The notes under the pieces were generated by a model. It was not told the DNA's origin and did no database searches. It saw only the letters and a program-made list of their open reading frames with translations. Position numbers and translations under genes: made by a program. From contig DASZOZ010000012.1 in assembly GCA_035550515.1 (NCBI GenBank), positions 49,622 through 113,621 of the forward strand: a stretch of 64,000 nt of DNA. Reading direction: 5' to 3'. Shown piece by piece: positions 27,004 through 35,930 of this stretch. Every line of letters starts with the position of its first letter. The first letter of the stretch is position 1. Source of the DNA: DATARH01 sp035550515 (GTDB lineage Bacteria > Pseudomonadota > Alphaproteobacteria > ATCC43930 > CGMCC-115725).

Positions 27004-27342
27004 ATGTTCATCGCGATGAACCGATTCCAAGTGCGCAAGGGCGAGGAAGCCGCGTTCGAAACGCGCTGGCGCGAGCGCGACAGCCACCTTCACACCGTGG
27101 CCGGCTTTGTCGAATTTCACCTGCTCAAAGGCCCCGAGCGCGAAGACCATGTGCTCTACGCGTCGCATACGGTGTGGCGGTCGCGCGACGATTTCGCGGC
27201 GTGGACGCGTTCGGAAGCGTTCCGCGCGGCACATCGCGACGCCGGCCAAGGAAGATCGCTGACGCTGTCGCACCCGGAATTCGAGGGGTTCGAGGTGGTC
27301 CAGATCGTGACCCCGACCGGGACCGCTGCCGCGACCGCCTGA
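27004..27342 (+). CDS. IsdG/HmuQ-like antibiotic biosynthesis monooxygenase domain protein
   Basis: 112 residues, a single ferredoxin-like ABM domain. The residues that form the heme-degrading triad in IsdG (Asn7, Trp67, His77) have counterparts here at Asn6, Trp67 and His77. This suggests oxidative heme breakdown to release iron rather than quinone oxidation. There is no heme-uptake gene nearby, so the role is inferred from residues alone. The gene lies 18 bp after the PLP enzyme and 1 bp before the DUF763 gene. Confidence 0.78.
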   Translation: MFIAMNRFQVRKGEEAAFETRWRERDSHLHTVAGFVEFHLLKGPEREDHVLYASHTVWRSRDDFAAWTRSEAFRAAHRDAGQGRSLTLSHPEFEGFEVVQIVTPTGTAAATA

Positions 27343-27343
27343 C

Positions 27344-28636
27344 ATGGCCCGCCGCGCCGGCAGCGCCGATCTGCCGCTACATGGCGGCCGGGTGCCGCAT
27401 TGGCTCGCCGACCGCATGACCCGGCTCGGCACGGTGATCAGCGAGGCGATCATCCTGCATTACGGCCGCGACGAACTGCTGCGTCGGCTGGCGCACCCGT
27501 TCTGGTTCCAGTCGTTCGGCGCGGTGATGGGGATGGACTGGCATTCCTCGGGCATCACCACCAGCGTCATCGGTGCGCTGAAGCGCGGCCTCGCGCCGCG
27601 GGCCGGCGAGCTGGGCCTGCATGTCTGCGGCGGGCGCGGCGCGCACTCGCGGCGCACGCCCGGCGAGCTGCTGGCGATCGGCGACAGGACCGGGATCGAC
27701 GGCGCGGCCCTGGCCGAGACCAGCCGGCTCGTCGCCAAGGTCGACAGCGCCGCGGTGCAGGACGGGTTCGACCTCTATCTGCACGGATTCTTCGTCACCG
27801 ATGACGGCCGCTGGGCGGTCGTGCAGCAAGGGATGAACGGCGACAGCCGGTTGGCGCGCCGCTATCACTGGCTGTCCGAGGGTCTCGCGAGCTTTGTCGA
27901 CGCGCCGCACGCGGCGATCGACAGCGAGCCGCAAGGCGAGATCGTCAACCTGACCGACCGTCGCGCCGCCGCTTCGCGCCGCGGCCAGCTCGATTTGCTC
28001 GCGGCGTGGTCGCCCGAACGCATCGCCGGCGAGCTGGCGAAAATCGCCGCGTCGCCTGCACCGGCCGAGCCGCAGCCGCAGCTGCCGCATCTGGTGATGC
28101 CGGCGCATCACGATGTGCGGCCGAGCGACGTCATGGCGCGGCGGCTGCACGGCACGCTCGCCGCCGCCGCGGAACGCGGGCCCAAGGATTTTCCGGAGCT
28201 GCTGCTGACGCCCGGCGTCGGCGCGCGCACGGTCCGCTCGCTGGCGATGGTGGCCGAAGTGGTGCACGGCGCGCCTTACCGCTTTGCCGACCCGGCGCGC
28301 TTCTCGCTGGCGCATGGCGGCAAGGACCGCCACCCCTACCCGGTGCCGGTCAAGATCTATGACGAGACCATCCGGGTCCTGAAAGCGGCCGTCGCCAATG
28401 CCCGGCTCGGGCGCGACGAGGCGCTGGCGGCGCTCAAGCGGCTCGACGACCAGGCGCGGCGGCTCGAGCGCGACGCCGCCGGCCCCGGCGTCACCGCGCT
28501 GATCGCCGAGGAGCGCCGCGCCTCGCATCGCTATGGCGGCCGCAGCGTCTTCGGCTGGGAACCGCCGTGCGACGGCGCGGCGCAGACCCAGGCGCCGGCG
28601 GATTCAGGTTTGCGCCGCCGCCGTTCCGCGCGATAA
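27344..28636 (+). CDS. DUF763 protein with helix-hairpin-helix-like segment
   Basis: 430 residues. It begins SADLPLHGGRVPHWLADRMTRLG and continues with FGAVMGMDWHSSGITTSVIGALKRGL and LHVCGGRGAHSRRTPGEL, all of which fit the DUF763 family, best known from archaea and thermophilic bacteria. Near residues 285-315, LLLTPGVGARTVRSLAMVAEVVHG resembles a helix-hairpin-helix of the DNA-glycosylase type, so binding to nucleic acid is likely. No enzymatic function is established. It is in an apparent operon whose other members are metabolic enzymes. Confidence 0.85.
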   Translation: MARRAGSADLPLHGGRVPHWLADRMTRLGTVISEAIILHYGRDELLRRLAHPFWFQSFGAVMGMDWHSSGITTSVIGALKRGLAPRAGELGLHVCGGRGAHSRRTPGELLAIGDRTGIDGAALAETSRLVAKVDSAAVQDGFDLYLHGFFVTDDGRWAVVQQGMNGDSRLARRYHWLSEGLASFVDAPHAAIDSEPQGEIVNLTDRRAAASRRGQLDLLAAWSPERIAGELAKIAASPAPAEPQPQLPHLVMPAHHDVRPSDVMARRLHGTLAAAAERGPKDFPELLLTPGVGARTVRSLAMVAEVVHGAPYRFADPARFSLAHGGKDRHPYPVPVKIYDETIRVLKAAVANARLGRDEALAALKRLDDQARRLERDAAGPGVTALIAEERRASHRYGGRSVFGWEPPCDGAAQTQAPADSGLRRRRSAR

Positions 28637-28645
28637 CCCATCACC

Positions 28646-29596
28646 ATGCAGCTACGGATCCGCTCGATCACCTATCTCGCCGAGGACGTGCTCGGGTTCG
28701 AGCTGACCGACCCGAGCGAGCATGACCTGCCGCGCTTTACCGCCGGCGCCCATATCGCGATCCGCGTCGCGCCCGGGCTGCTGCGCGATTACTCGCTGTG
28801 CAACGACCCGGCCGAGCGGCGCCGCTATTGCATCGCCGTGCTCAAGGAGACAGAGGGCTACGGCTCCAACGCGCTGCATGCGAAGGCGCGGGTCGGCGAC
28901 CGGCTCGAAGTGTCATGGCCGCGCAACCTCTTTCCGCTGGTGGACGAGGCCGAGCGGCACTGGCTGATTGCCGGCGGCATCGGCATCACCCCGTTCATGG
29001 CGATGATCGCCGAGCTCAAGCGCCGGCGTGCCGATTTCCACCTGCATTACTGCAGCCGCGCGCCGGAACGGACGGCGTTCCGCGAGGAATTGTCGCTGCT
29101 GGCGGCGATGGGCCGGGTGACGTTCCACTACGACGGCGGCGACCCGGCAAAGGGGCTCGATGTCGCCGCGCTGCTCAAGGAGCCGCCGCCCGGCACGCAT
29201 CTCTATTATTGCGGCCCCGCGGGACTGATGGATGCGGTGGCGCGCGCCGCGACGCATTGGCCGCCGCGCACCGTGCATTGCGAATATTTCAAGGGCCCCG
29301 CCGCGGCGATCCCCGAGATGGTCGGCGAGGATCTGCCGTTCCGCGTGCGGCTCGCGCGGCAGGGCGGCGAGTACGAGGTCCGCGCCGACGAATCCATCGC
29401 CCGCGCGCTGCGCCGCCACGGGGTCAAGGTCGACACCTCTTGCGAGCTCGGCTATTGCGGCACCTGCCTGACGCGATACCTGTCGGGCGAACCCGATTTC
29501 CGCGATCAAATCCTCAATCCCGCCGATCGCAAAACTTATGTGCTGACCTGCTGCACGCGGGCCAAAGGCGACGCCGTGCTGGAGCTCGACCTCTAG
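28646..29596 (+). CDS. PDR/VanB-family oxidoreductase (FMN, NAD, [2Fe-2S])
   Basis: 316 residues with three domains in order. They are a flavin-binding barrel (about 1-100; RDYSLCND), an NAD-binding domain (about 105-220; AGGIGITPFMAMI) and a C-terminal plant-type [2Fe-2S] ferredoxin (about 230-316; CELGYCGTCLTR plus a later Cys). This is the layout of phthalate dioxygenase reductase and VanB, which pass electrons from NADH to an oxygenase. The partner oxygenase is not adjacent. Candidates in the window are the Rieske pair near 58-59.5 kb or, speculatively, the IsdG-like protein two genes upstream. Confidence 0.92.
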   Translation: MQLRIRSITYLAEDVLGFELTDPSEHDLPRFTAGAHIAIRVAPGLLRDYSLCNDPAERRRYCIAVLKETEGYGSNALHAKARVGDRLEVSWPRNLFPLVDEAERHWLIAGGIGITPFMAMIAELKRRRADFHLHYCSRAPERTAFREELSLLAAMGRVTFHYDGGDPAKGLDVAALLKEPPPGTHLYYCGPAGLMDAVARAATHWPPRTVHCEYFKGPAAAIPEMVGEDLPFRVRLARQGGEYEVRADESIARALRRHGVKVDTSCELGYCGTCLTRYLSGEPDFRDQILNPADRKTYVLTCCTRAKGDAVLELDL

Positions 29597-29646
29597 AAAA
29601 GAAGTAACAAAAATCGCCGCCATATTCACCCGACAGTGGATATTAC

Positions 29647-29660
29647 TCGACGTAGATCAA
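29647..29660. promoter_or_regulatory. Possible Fnr/FixK-type box upstream of the OmpA-like gene
   Basis: Read on the minus strand the site is TTGATCTACGTCGA. It has a perfect TTGAT half-site and a second half matching three of five bases of ATCAA; it differs by one base from TTGATCTACGTCAA. It lies about 180 bp upstream of the OmpA-like start in a 246-bp gap that has no gene. It may be chance. Confidence 0.3.
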
Positions 29661-29842
29661 TATTCGGGCTCGCCTACTGTGGCGTAAGAGTGACACCGAG
29701 CGCGAATTTCTCAGCCGAATAGGAACCGTCCCGTTCTCGCCATGTTGGCCGAGCGAGCCGGACAGCGTGATGCTTGGGGTTGACCATCCGTCACCGGCAT
29801 GCGCACCGGCGCCCGGGGTTAGCGAGACAGAGGGGACTTTCA

Positions 29843-31042
29843 ATGCGCTACACGGTCAATGCGGCGGCGGCGGTGGCTTTGGCGGCGTCGGTCACTCCCG
29901 CCGGTGCTCAACTGCTGCCGCCCGCCGGCAATGCCGTCAATTGGACCGGACCTTATGCCGGCGTCTCCCTCGGCGGCGATTGGGGCAAGTTGCACGGCAA
30001 CGTCGCGGTCGCCGGCACACCGCCGGGCGCGGTACCCGGCTCGCCCGGGGTCCCCGGCAGCATCTTCGGCCTCCACGACAATACCGACGCCACGATCACC
30101 GGCGGCGGCCAGATCGGCTACAATTACCAATTCCCCAACAATATCGTGATCGGCGCCGAAGGCGACATCAGGGGCGGCGGCCCGTCGAGCACCACGACCG
30201 TGGGCGCCGTGCCCGGCCTGGCCAACTTTGTCCCCGGCGATCGTTTCAATGCGTCCTCGGACTGGAACGCGTCGATCCGCGGCAAGCTCGGTTACGCCTG
30301 GGGTCCGGCGCTGATCTACGCCACCGGTGGCGTCGGCTTCGCGAATGTCAACATGACCGCGACCTACGCAGCCTCCACGGTCGGCGGCGTCGCGGTTCCC
30401 GGCAAGAGCGTATCGGATTCCGGGCTGATGATCGGTCCGACCGTCGGCGGCGGCGTCGAGTACGCGGTCAGTCCGAACATCTCGGTCGCCGGCGAGTACC
30501 GCTATACCGATTACGACACCGAAACCCTGCATGTCGGCCCGCTGGCGACCGCCTCCGGCGCCGGCGGCGCGCTGGCCACGGCCAACGTGCACGGCCATGT
30601 CGGTCTGCAGGACAACACCGTCATGCTCAAGGTCAATTACCGCTTTGCGCCGCCGGCGCCGCCGCCGCCACCACTGCCCGCCGCGGCACCCGCCCCGCCG
30701 CCGCCTCCGGCGCCGCGCGTCTTCATCGTCTTCTTCGATTGGGACAAGGACGTCATCACCCCGCAGGGCATGCAGATCGTCCAGCAGGCGGCGGACGCCT
30801 ACAAGTCCGGTGCGCCGGTGCAGATCCAGGTCACCGGCTACACCGACCGGTCCGGTTCGCCGGGTTACAACCAGCGGCTCTCCGAGCGGCGCGCCCACAA
30901 CGTCGCCAAGGCGCTCGAAGGACTCGGGGTGCCGCGCAGCCAGATGGCGGTCAGCGGCCGCGGCGAGAACGACAATCGCGTCCCGACCGCCAACGGCGTG
31001 CGCGAACCGCAAAACCGCCGCGTCGAGATCACCGCGCCGTAA
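29843..31042 (+). CDS. OmpA-like outer-membrane protein with peptidoglycan-binding domain
   Basis: 399 residues from ATG 29843, preceded by GAGGGGAC. A signal peptide (about 1-22, ending AGA) leads to an eight-strand beta-barrel (WTGPYAGVSLGGDWG ... ISVAGEYRYTDY). A Pro/Ala-rich linker (about 270-290) and a C-terminal OmpA domain follow (VFFDWDKDVITPQG, VTGYTDRSGSPGYNQRLSERRA, NRRVEI). It ties the outer membrane to the cell wall. The longer upstream reading frame has no signal peptide and was not used. Confidence 0.92.
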   Translation: MRYTVNAAAAVALAASVTPAGAQLLPPAGNAVNWTGPYAGVSLGGDWGKLHGNVAVAGTPPGAVPGSPGVPGSIFGLHDNTDATITGGGQIGYNYQFPNNIVIGAEGDIRGGGPSSTTTVGAVPGLANFVPGDRFNASSDWNASIRGKLGYAWGPALIYATGGVGFANVNMTATYAASTVGGVAVPGKSVSDSGLMIGPTVGGGVEYAVSPNISVAGEYRYTDYDTETLHVGPLATASGAGGALATANVHGHVGLQDNTVMLKVNYRFAPPAPPPPPLPAAAPAPPPPPAPRVFIVFFDWDKDVITPQGMQIVQQAADAYKSGAPVQIQVTGYTDRSGSPGYNQRLSERRAHNVAKALEGLGVPRSQMAVSGRGENDNRVPTANGVREPQNRRVEITAP

Positions 31043-31063
31043 ACACCAACGTAATCGCCTTGG

Positions 31064-31136
31064 CCGGGCTCGACCCGGCCATCCACGTCTTACCGGCGTC
31101 GAGGCAAGAAGACGTGGACCCCCGGGTCAAGCCCGG
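31064..31136. repeat. Nested inverted-repeat intergenic element
   Basis: Outer arms of 15 bp (31064-31078 and 31122-31136, one mismatch) enclose inner arms of 11 bp (31081-31091 and 31109-31119, one mismatch). It sits between the convergent OmpA-like and pepN genes. The layout resembles the elements at 54517-54596 and 59924-59970. Confidence 0.65.
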
Positions 31137-31163
31137 GGGAGGCGCTGGTAGAAAAGCGCGCCG

Positions 31164-33830
31164 CTATTCCGCCAGGCTCCGCGACACCATCTCGAAGGTG
31201 TTGGTGCTGAGGCCGGGCGTATCGTGGATGCGCTGGAGTTGCGCCTTCATCAGCGCCTGGCGGGCCGGGTCGTAGCGGCGCCAGTTGCCCAGCGCCTGCA
31301 CCATGCGCGCGGCGACCTGAGGGTTGTCGGGGTCGAGGGTCAGCACCTCGTCGGCGAGGAAAGCGTATCCCGCGCCGGAGGCGGCATGAAAATGCAGCGG
31401 GTTCCCCTGCGCGAAGGTGCCGACCAGCGCGCGCAGCCGGTTCGGGTTGCCGCGGGTAAAGGCGGGGTGACCGGTCAGCGCCTTGACCGCGTCGATCGTC
31501 CCCGGCAGCGACGAGCGCGCCTGCAGCGCGAACCATTTGTCGACCACCAGCATGTCGCCCTGCCAGCGCGCGTAGAACGCGGCGAGCGCGGCGGTGCGCT
31601 CGGCGCAGTCGATGTCGGTCAGCACCGCCAGCGCCGCGAGCACATCGGTCATGTTCTGCTGCGCGTCGAACTGCGCCTTGGCGAGGCGCGCGCCGCCCTG
31701 CGGGTTGCCGGCCGCGAGATAGCCGAGACAGGCGTTGCGCAGCGCGCGCCGGCCGACTGCCGCGCGGTCGGTCTTGTACGCGCCGGGGTCGGTCAGCGTG
31801 CGATAGGTCTCGCCGAGGGCGGTGGCCAGGGCCGCGGCGATCGCCGCGCGCGCCTCTTCGCGCACGGCATGGATCGCCTCGACATCGACCACCGCCATCT
31901 CGTCGGCCAGCGTCGCCTCGCCGGGCAGGCTGAGCGCCTCGGCGGCAAAGGCCGGGTCGCGGGCCGCGTCGGCGAGGGTGTGCCGCATCGCCGCGATCAG
32001 GTCGGCATCGAGCGGCGGCAGCGTCCGGCCGGCACGCCACAGCGCCACCCGGTCGAGCAGCACCGCGATCGCCGCGCGCTGCCCGGCATCCCAGCGCGCC
32101 ACCGGGTCGGTGTCGTGGATCGCCAGGAACTTGAGCCGTTCGAGCGGCACGCCCGACAGTTTTACCGGCGCGGAAAAATCGCGCAGCAAGGACGGGACCG
32201 GCGGCGCCGGGACATCGACAAAGCGAAATGTCTGGCGCGCCCGGTCGTTCACCAGCAGCCGGGTGCCGCTCTGCGCGGTGCTCTCGCCGTCGAGCCGGGT
32301 CGGCAGCTCGTCGCCGTTGGGGCCGAGCAGCCCCATCGCGATCGGGATCGGCACCGGCTGCTTGTCGGGCTGGCCGGGGGTCGGCGGCGTCTTTTGCGAC
32401 ACTGTCAGCTCATAGCTTTTGCTGTCCGGGTCGTAGCGGTCCTCGACGGTGACCTCGGGCGTGCCAGCCTGGTGGTACCAGCGCGCGAACGGGCCGAGGT
32501 CGATCCCGCCCGCTTCCTGCATCGCCGCGACAAAATCGGGGATCGTCGCGGCCGAATTGTCGTGTCGGGCGATATACAGGTCCATGCCGCGCCGGAAGCC
32601 GTCGCGCCCCAGCAGCGTATGCATCATGCGGATCAGCTCGGCGCCTTTGTTGTAGACCGTCGCAGTATAGAAATTGTCGATCCGCAGATAGCTTTGCGGC
32701 TGCACCGGATGCGCCAGCGGCCCGGCATCCTCGGGGAATTGCGCGGCGCGCAGCGCACGGATGTCGGCGATGCGGCACACCGCCTCGCTGCCCATGTCGG
32801 CGGAGAATTGCTGGTCGCGAAAGACCGTCAGCCCTTCCTTCAGCGACAGCTGGAACCAGTCGCGGCAGGTCACCCGGTCGCCGGTCCAGTTGTGGAAATA
32901 TTCGTGGGCGATGACGCTTTCGATATTCTCGTAATCGGTGTCGGTCGCGGTCTCGGGCTTGGCCAGCACATAGCGGGTGTTGAAAATGTTGAGGCCCTTG
33001 TTCTCCATCGCGCCCATGTTGAAATCGCTGACCGCAACGATGTTGAACACATCGAGATCGTATTCCAGCCCATAGGTTTGCTCGTCCCAGCGCATCGCCG
33101 CCTTGAGCGAGGCCATCGCGTGGGCGCATTTGTCCTCGTCGCCGCGCCGCACCCAGATCGCCAGCGCCACCTTGCGGCCCGACATCGTGGTGAATTCGTC
33201 CTTAAGCGCGACCAGGTCGCCCGCGACCAGCGCGAACAGGTAGGACGGCTTCGGGTGCGGGTCGACCCAGGTGGCGAAATGCCTGCCGTCGGGCAGGTCG
33301 CCGCGCAGCTCCGGGTTGCCGTTCGACAACAGGATCGGATAGCGCGTCTTGTCGGCGGTGATGCGCACCCAATAGCGCGCCGACACGTCCGGCCGGTCGA
33401 GAAACCAGGTGATGCGGCGAAAGCCTTCGGCCTCGCATTGCGTGCAGAAATTGCCGCCGGAGGTGTACAGCCCGCTGAGCGCGGTGTTGCGCTGCGGCTT
33501 GATGGTGGCCGCGGTGTCGAGCGTGAACGCGTCCGGCGGATCGAGGATCGTCAGGTCGCCGTCCGGCTCGAGACGATAGCGGTCCGGCGCCAGAGCAGTG
33601 CCGTCGAGCGCGATCGACACCAGCGTCAGTTCCTCGCCGTCGAGGCGCAGCGGCGCTTTTGCCGTCCCTGCCGCGGGGTTGCGCCGCAGCTTGAGGCGCG
33701 ATTCGACCAGCGTCTCTTCCTCGCCGAGCGAGAAGGACAGCTCGACGGTGTCGATCACAAAATCCGGCGGTCGGTACTGAGCGAGCAGCGTCGGCTTTGG
33801 CGGTGCGGTATCGTGCGGCAAATCGGGCAT
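31164..33830 (-). CDS. pepN: Aminopeptidase N (M1 zinc metallopeptidase)
   Basis: 888 residues, close to E. coli PepN (870). The active site is intact: GAMENKG exopeptidase motif, zinc-binding HEYFH with the downstream Glu in LKEGLTVF, and the C-terminal all-helical domain of the PepN subfamily. It is a cytosolic enzyme that removes N-terminal residues in the last steps of protein turnover. Single gene, convergent with the OmpA-like gene. Confidence 0.96.
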   Translation of the reverse strand: MPDLPHDTAPPKPTLLAQYRPPDFVIDTVELSFSLGEEETLVESRLKLRRNPAAGTAKAPLRLDGEELTLVSIALDGTALAPDRYRLEPDGDLTILDPPDAFTLDTAATIKPQRNTALSGLYTSGGNFCTQCEAEGFRRITWFLDRPDVSARYWVRITADKTRYPILLSNGNPELRGDLPDGRHFATWVDPHPKPSYLFALVAGDLVALKDEFTTMSGRKVALAIWVRRGDEDKCAHAMASLKAAMRWDEQTYGLEYDLDVFNIVAVSDFNMGAMENKGLNIFNTRYVLAKPETATDTDYENIESVIAHEYFHNWTGDRVTCRDWFQLSLKEGLTVFRDQQFSADMGSEAVCRIADIRALRAAQFPEDAGPLAHPVQPQSYLRIDNFYTATVYNKGAELIRMMHTLLGRDGFRRGMDLYIARHDNSAATIPDFVAAMQEAGGIDLGPFARWYHQAGTPEVTVEDRYDPDSKSYELTVSQKTPPTPGQPDKQPVPIPIAMGLLGPNGDELPTRLDGESTAQSGTRLLVNDRARQTFRFVDVPAPPVPSLLRDFSAPVKLSGVPLERLKFLAIHDTDPVARWDAGQRAAIAVLLDRVALWRAGRTLPPLDADLIAAMRHTLADAARDPAFAAEALSLPGEATLADEMAVVDVEAIHAVREEARAAIAAALATALGETYRTLTDPGAYKTDRAAVGRRALRNACLGYLAAGNPQGGARLAKAQFDAQQNMTDVLAALAVLTDIDCAERTAALAAFYARWQGDMLVVDKWFALQARSSLPGTIDAVKALTGHPAFTRGNPNRLRALVGTFAQGNPLHFHAASGAGYAFLADEVLTLDPDNPQVAARMVQALGNWRRYDPARQALMKAQLQRIHDTPGLSTNTFEMVSRSLAE

Positions 33831-33897
33831 CTGGCCTCGGCTTTTTCAATGGCGCAGCGGTAACGGCTATACGAGGAGACAGGCGGTGGCGTTCCGC

Positions 33898-34179
33898 CTA
33901 TACCGGACAACCGGCAACCACGGCGCGCTGCCGCAGCCCGGTGATCACGTTCGACACGTTGAGCTGCGTGGCGACATCGGCCAGCGGGCTCGCCATCACG
34001 CCGCTCAGCTCGGCGATGCGCTGTTGCCGGGCGATTTCGCGGCGGATCACGGTGCATTCGTCGAGCAGCCCCTGCTCGGTCAGCGACGGGGCCGGCGCGG
34101 GATACACATAACCGGGGTCGGGCGCGCACCCGCCCACGATGACGCCAAGAGTGAGGATCGCCGCGATCGCGGGCTTCAT
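33898..34179 (-). CDS. Small lipoprotein, unknown function
   Basis: 93 residues. A short signal peptide ends in the lipobox VGGC (Cys18), so the mature form is a lipid-anchored protein of about 76 residues. A helical stretch follows (ECTVIRREIARQQRIAEL) and two further Cys residues near positions 42 and 91 could pair. No known domain. It is divergent from maiA with a 41-bp gap and lies 67 bp upstream of pepN on the same strand. Confidence 0.7.
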   Translation of the reverse strand: MKPAIAAILTLGVIVGGCAPDPGYVYPAPAPSLTEQGLLDECTVIRREIARQQRIAELSGVMASPLADVATQLNVSNVITGLRQRAVVAGCPV

Positions 34180-34220
34180 CGCCCATCTCCCCCAAACGGC
34201 CCAGCGGAAAGGACTGTCGG

Positions 34221-34862
34221 ATGAAGCTCTACACTTACTATCGCTCGCAGGCGAGCTTCCGTGTGCGGATCGCGATGAACCTCAAGGGGCTCGTGCATGA
34301 GGACACGTATCTGCACCTGGAGAAGGGCGACCAGTTCGACCCGGCCTACCAGGCGCTCAACCCGCAAATGGTGGTGCCGATGCTGATCGACGGCGACGCC
34401 AGGCTGTTCCAGTCGCTGGCGATCCTCGAATATCTCGACGAGAAATTTCCCGAGCCGCCGCTGCTCCCCAAAGAGATCGCGGCGCGCGCCTGGTGCCGCG
34501 GTTTCGCGCTGATCAACATCGCCGACTCGCACCCGCTGCTGGTGCCGCGCATCCGGCACTACCTGGCCGATGATCTGAAACTCCCGCCGGAGGCGGTGGT
34601 CGGCTGGATCCGGCACTGGCTCGGCCTCGGCTTGCAGGCCATGGAGACGTTGCTTGCCGAACACCGGGAGGCCGGCCGGTTGTGCCACGGCGACCGGCCG
34701 ACCCTGGCCGATATCGGACTGGTGACCCAGGTGACGCCGGCCAGGACCTTCAACACCGCGCTCGACGCCTATCCCCGGGTGATGCGCGTCTACGAGACCT
34801 GCATGGCGATCCCCGCCTTCGCCGACGCCGCGCCGGCAAAGCAGCCCGACGCGGAGCATTGA
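34221..34862 (+). CDS. maiA: Maleylacetoacetate isomerase (zeta-class glutathione transferase)
   Basis: 213 residues, the normal length. The N-terminal thioredoxin-like domain starts KLYTYYRSQASFRVRIAMNLKG, equivalent to the SSxSxRVRIALxLKG signature of the zeta class, with MVVPML and QSLAILEYLDE. The C-terminal helical domain has LADIGLVTQV. It isomerises maleylacetoacetate to fumarylacetoacetate in tyrosine or gentisate breakdown. The active-site SSC is replaced by SQAS here (one Ser kept), which could alter activity. No homogentisate genes are adjacent. Confidence 0.85.
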   Translation: MKLYTYYRSQASFRVRIAMNLKGLVHEDTYLHLEKGDQFDPAYQALNPQMVVPMLIDGDARLFQSLAILEYLDEKFPEPPLLPKEIAARAWCRGFALINIADSHPLLVPRIRHYLADDLKLPPEAVVGWIRHWLGLGLQAMETLLAEHREAGRLCHGDRPTLADIGLVTQVTPARTFNTALDAYPRVMRVYETCMAIPAFADAAPAKQPDAEH

Positions 34863-34985
34863 AAAAGCGTTCGCCACGGAGATATCCGGCGGCCCGCTGC
34901 GTATATGTGAGGGAACGTTGCTGCCCTTGTCAGCCGCACGCTTTGCGTGCGCTGCCGCCCACCGCGCCGCGGGTTGCCGAATCCA

Positions 34986-35912
34986 ATGAAGCGGAAGATC
35001 ACCTTCCACATCGGCTTCGAAAAGACGGGCAGCTATTCGTTTCAACGCTTTTGTACCGAGCATGCCGCACTCTTAAGGCGCTACTCGGTTGTTTATCCCA
35101 CCCGGAGCCTGGCGTTCGGCGACCGCAACCATGCCCCGCTGGCGGCAAGTTATTTAGACTACGACGATTTCAGCATTCGCTCGTCGGGAAGACCGCGGGC
35201 CGAGGTGCTGCGCGCGCTGCGGGCCGAGATCGAGCAGTCGGAGGGCGGCGACATCCTGATAAGCGCGGAGCATTTTTCCTCCCGTTTCAGGGAAGATGAA
35301 ATCCGCCGGTTGGCGGCCGATTTTGCTGATTTCGATTGCCGTATCGCCGTCGTAGTGCGCGAGCATCGGGCGCGGCTGTTTTCCGCCTACAGCCAATCCG
35401 TGCGCAGCGGCCGCGCCATGACGCTGGCGGCCTATTGCGACGAGGTGCTGCACCCCAGCAATTGGTACATGCGCTACGCGACCACGATCGGCGCGTGGGA
35501 AGCCGTGTTCGGCCGGCAGAATGTCACGGTGCTTTGCTATGTGCCCGGCCGCGACATTGTTCCGGTGTTATGCAAGGCACTCATTGCCTCCGATCCCGCG
35601 CTCCTCGCCCTCGATTCGCGGCGCGAAAACCGCTCGATCGGTCCGTCGGCAACCGAATGGCTGCGCCGGGCGAACAGCGTATTCGGCCGGGTGATGAAAA
35701 GCTCGCTTCCCGCCGTCCAAACCGCGCTGGGCGTGCCGCGCCGCGGCTTTGTGGGGTTGGCGAGGAAACTCGACCCGGGTGCGAAAGGCTGGGAACTGAG
35801 CGAGCAGGACCAGCAGCGATTGAGCCAGCTCGCCGCGGCCGACAACGATTGGCTGCAATCGCATTACGGTGTTCGGCTGCTCTCCGTCGAACGGAGCGCT
35901 TCACCCCACTGA
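34986..35912 (+). CDS. Sulfotransferase-like P-loop protein
   Basis: 308 residues from ATG 34986. The N-terminus has the PAPS-binding-type loop HIGFEKTGSYSFQRF (Lys13, Thr14, Gly15, Ser16), and a second PAPS-type segment is VVVREHRARLFSAYSQSVRSG (Arg and Ser). This pattern occurs in sulfotransferases that modify surface polysaccharides or small molecules. The remainder is poorly conserved. Codon use seems slightly less GC-rich than in neighbours, which may hint at transfer. It sits between maiA and the 3' end of the cytochrome operon, convergent with the latter. Confidence 0.72.
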   Translation: MKRKITFHIGFEKTGSYSFQRFCTEHAALLRRYSVVYPTRSLAFGDRNHAPLAASYLDYDDFSIRSSGRPRAEVLRALRAEIEQSEGGDILISAEHFSSRFREDEIRRLAADFADFDCRIAVVVREHRARLFSAYSQSVRSGRAMTLAAYCDEVLHPSNWYMRYATTIGAWEAVFGRQNVTVLCYVPGRDIVPVLCKALIASDPALLALDSRRENRSIGPSATEWLRRANSVFGRVMKSSLPAVQTALGVPRRGFVGLARKLDPGAKGWELSEQDQQRLSQLAAADNDWLQSHYGVRLLSVERSASPH

Positions 35913-35930
35913 GGGTACGGGCCGCCCGGC

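Noticed and set aside
29643..29843. 66-codon minus-strand frame in the gap before the OmpA-like gene
   Set aside because: No ribosome-binding site, no family resemblance; the gap looks regulatory.
31224..33863. 879-codon open frame opposite pepN
   Set aside because: Antisense shadow of a clear aminopeptidase gene; composition biased and no recognisable fold.
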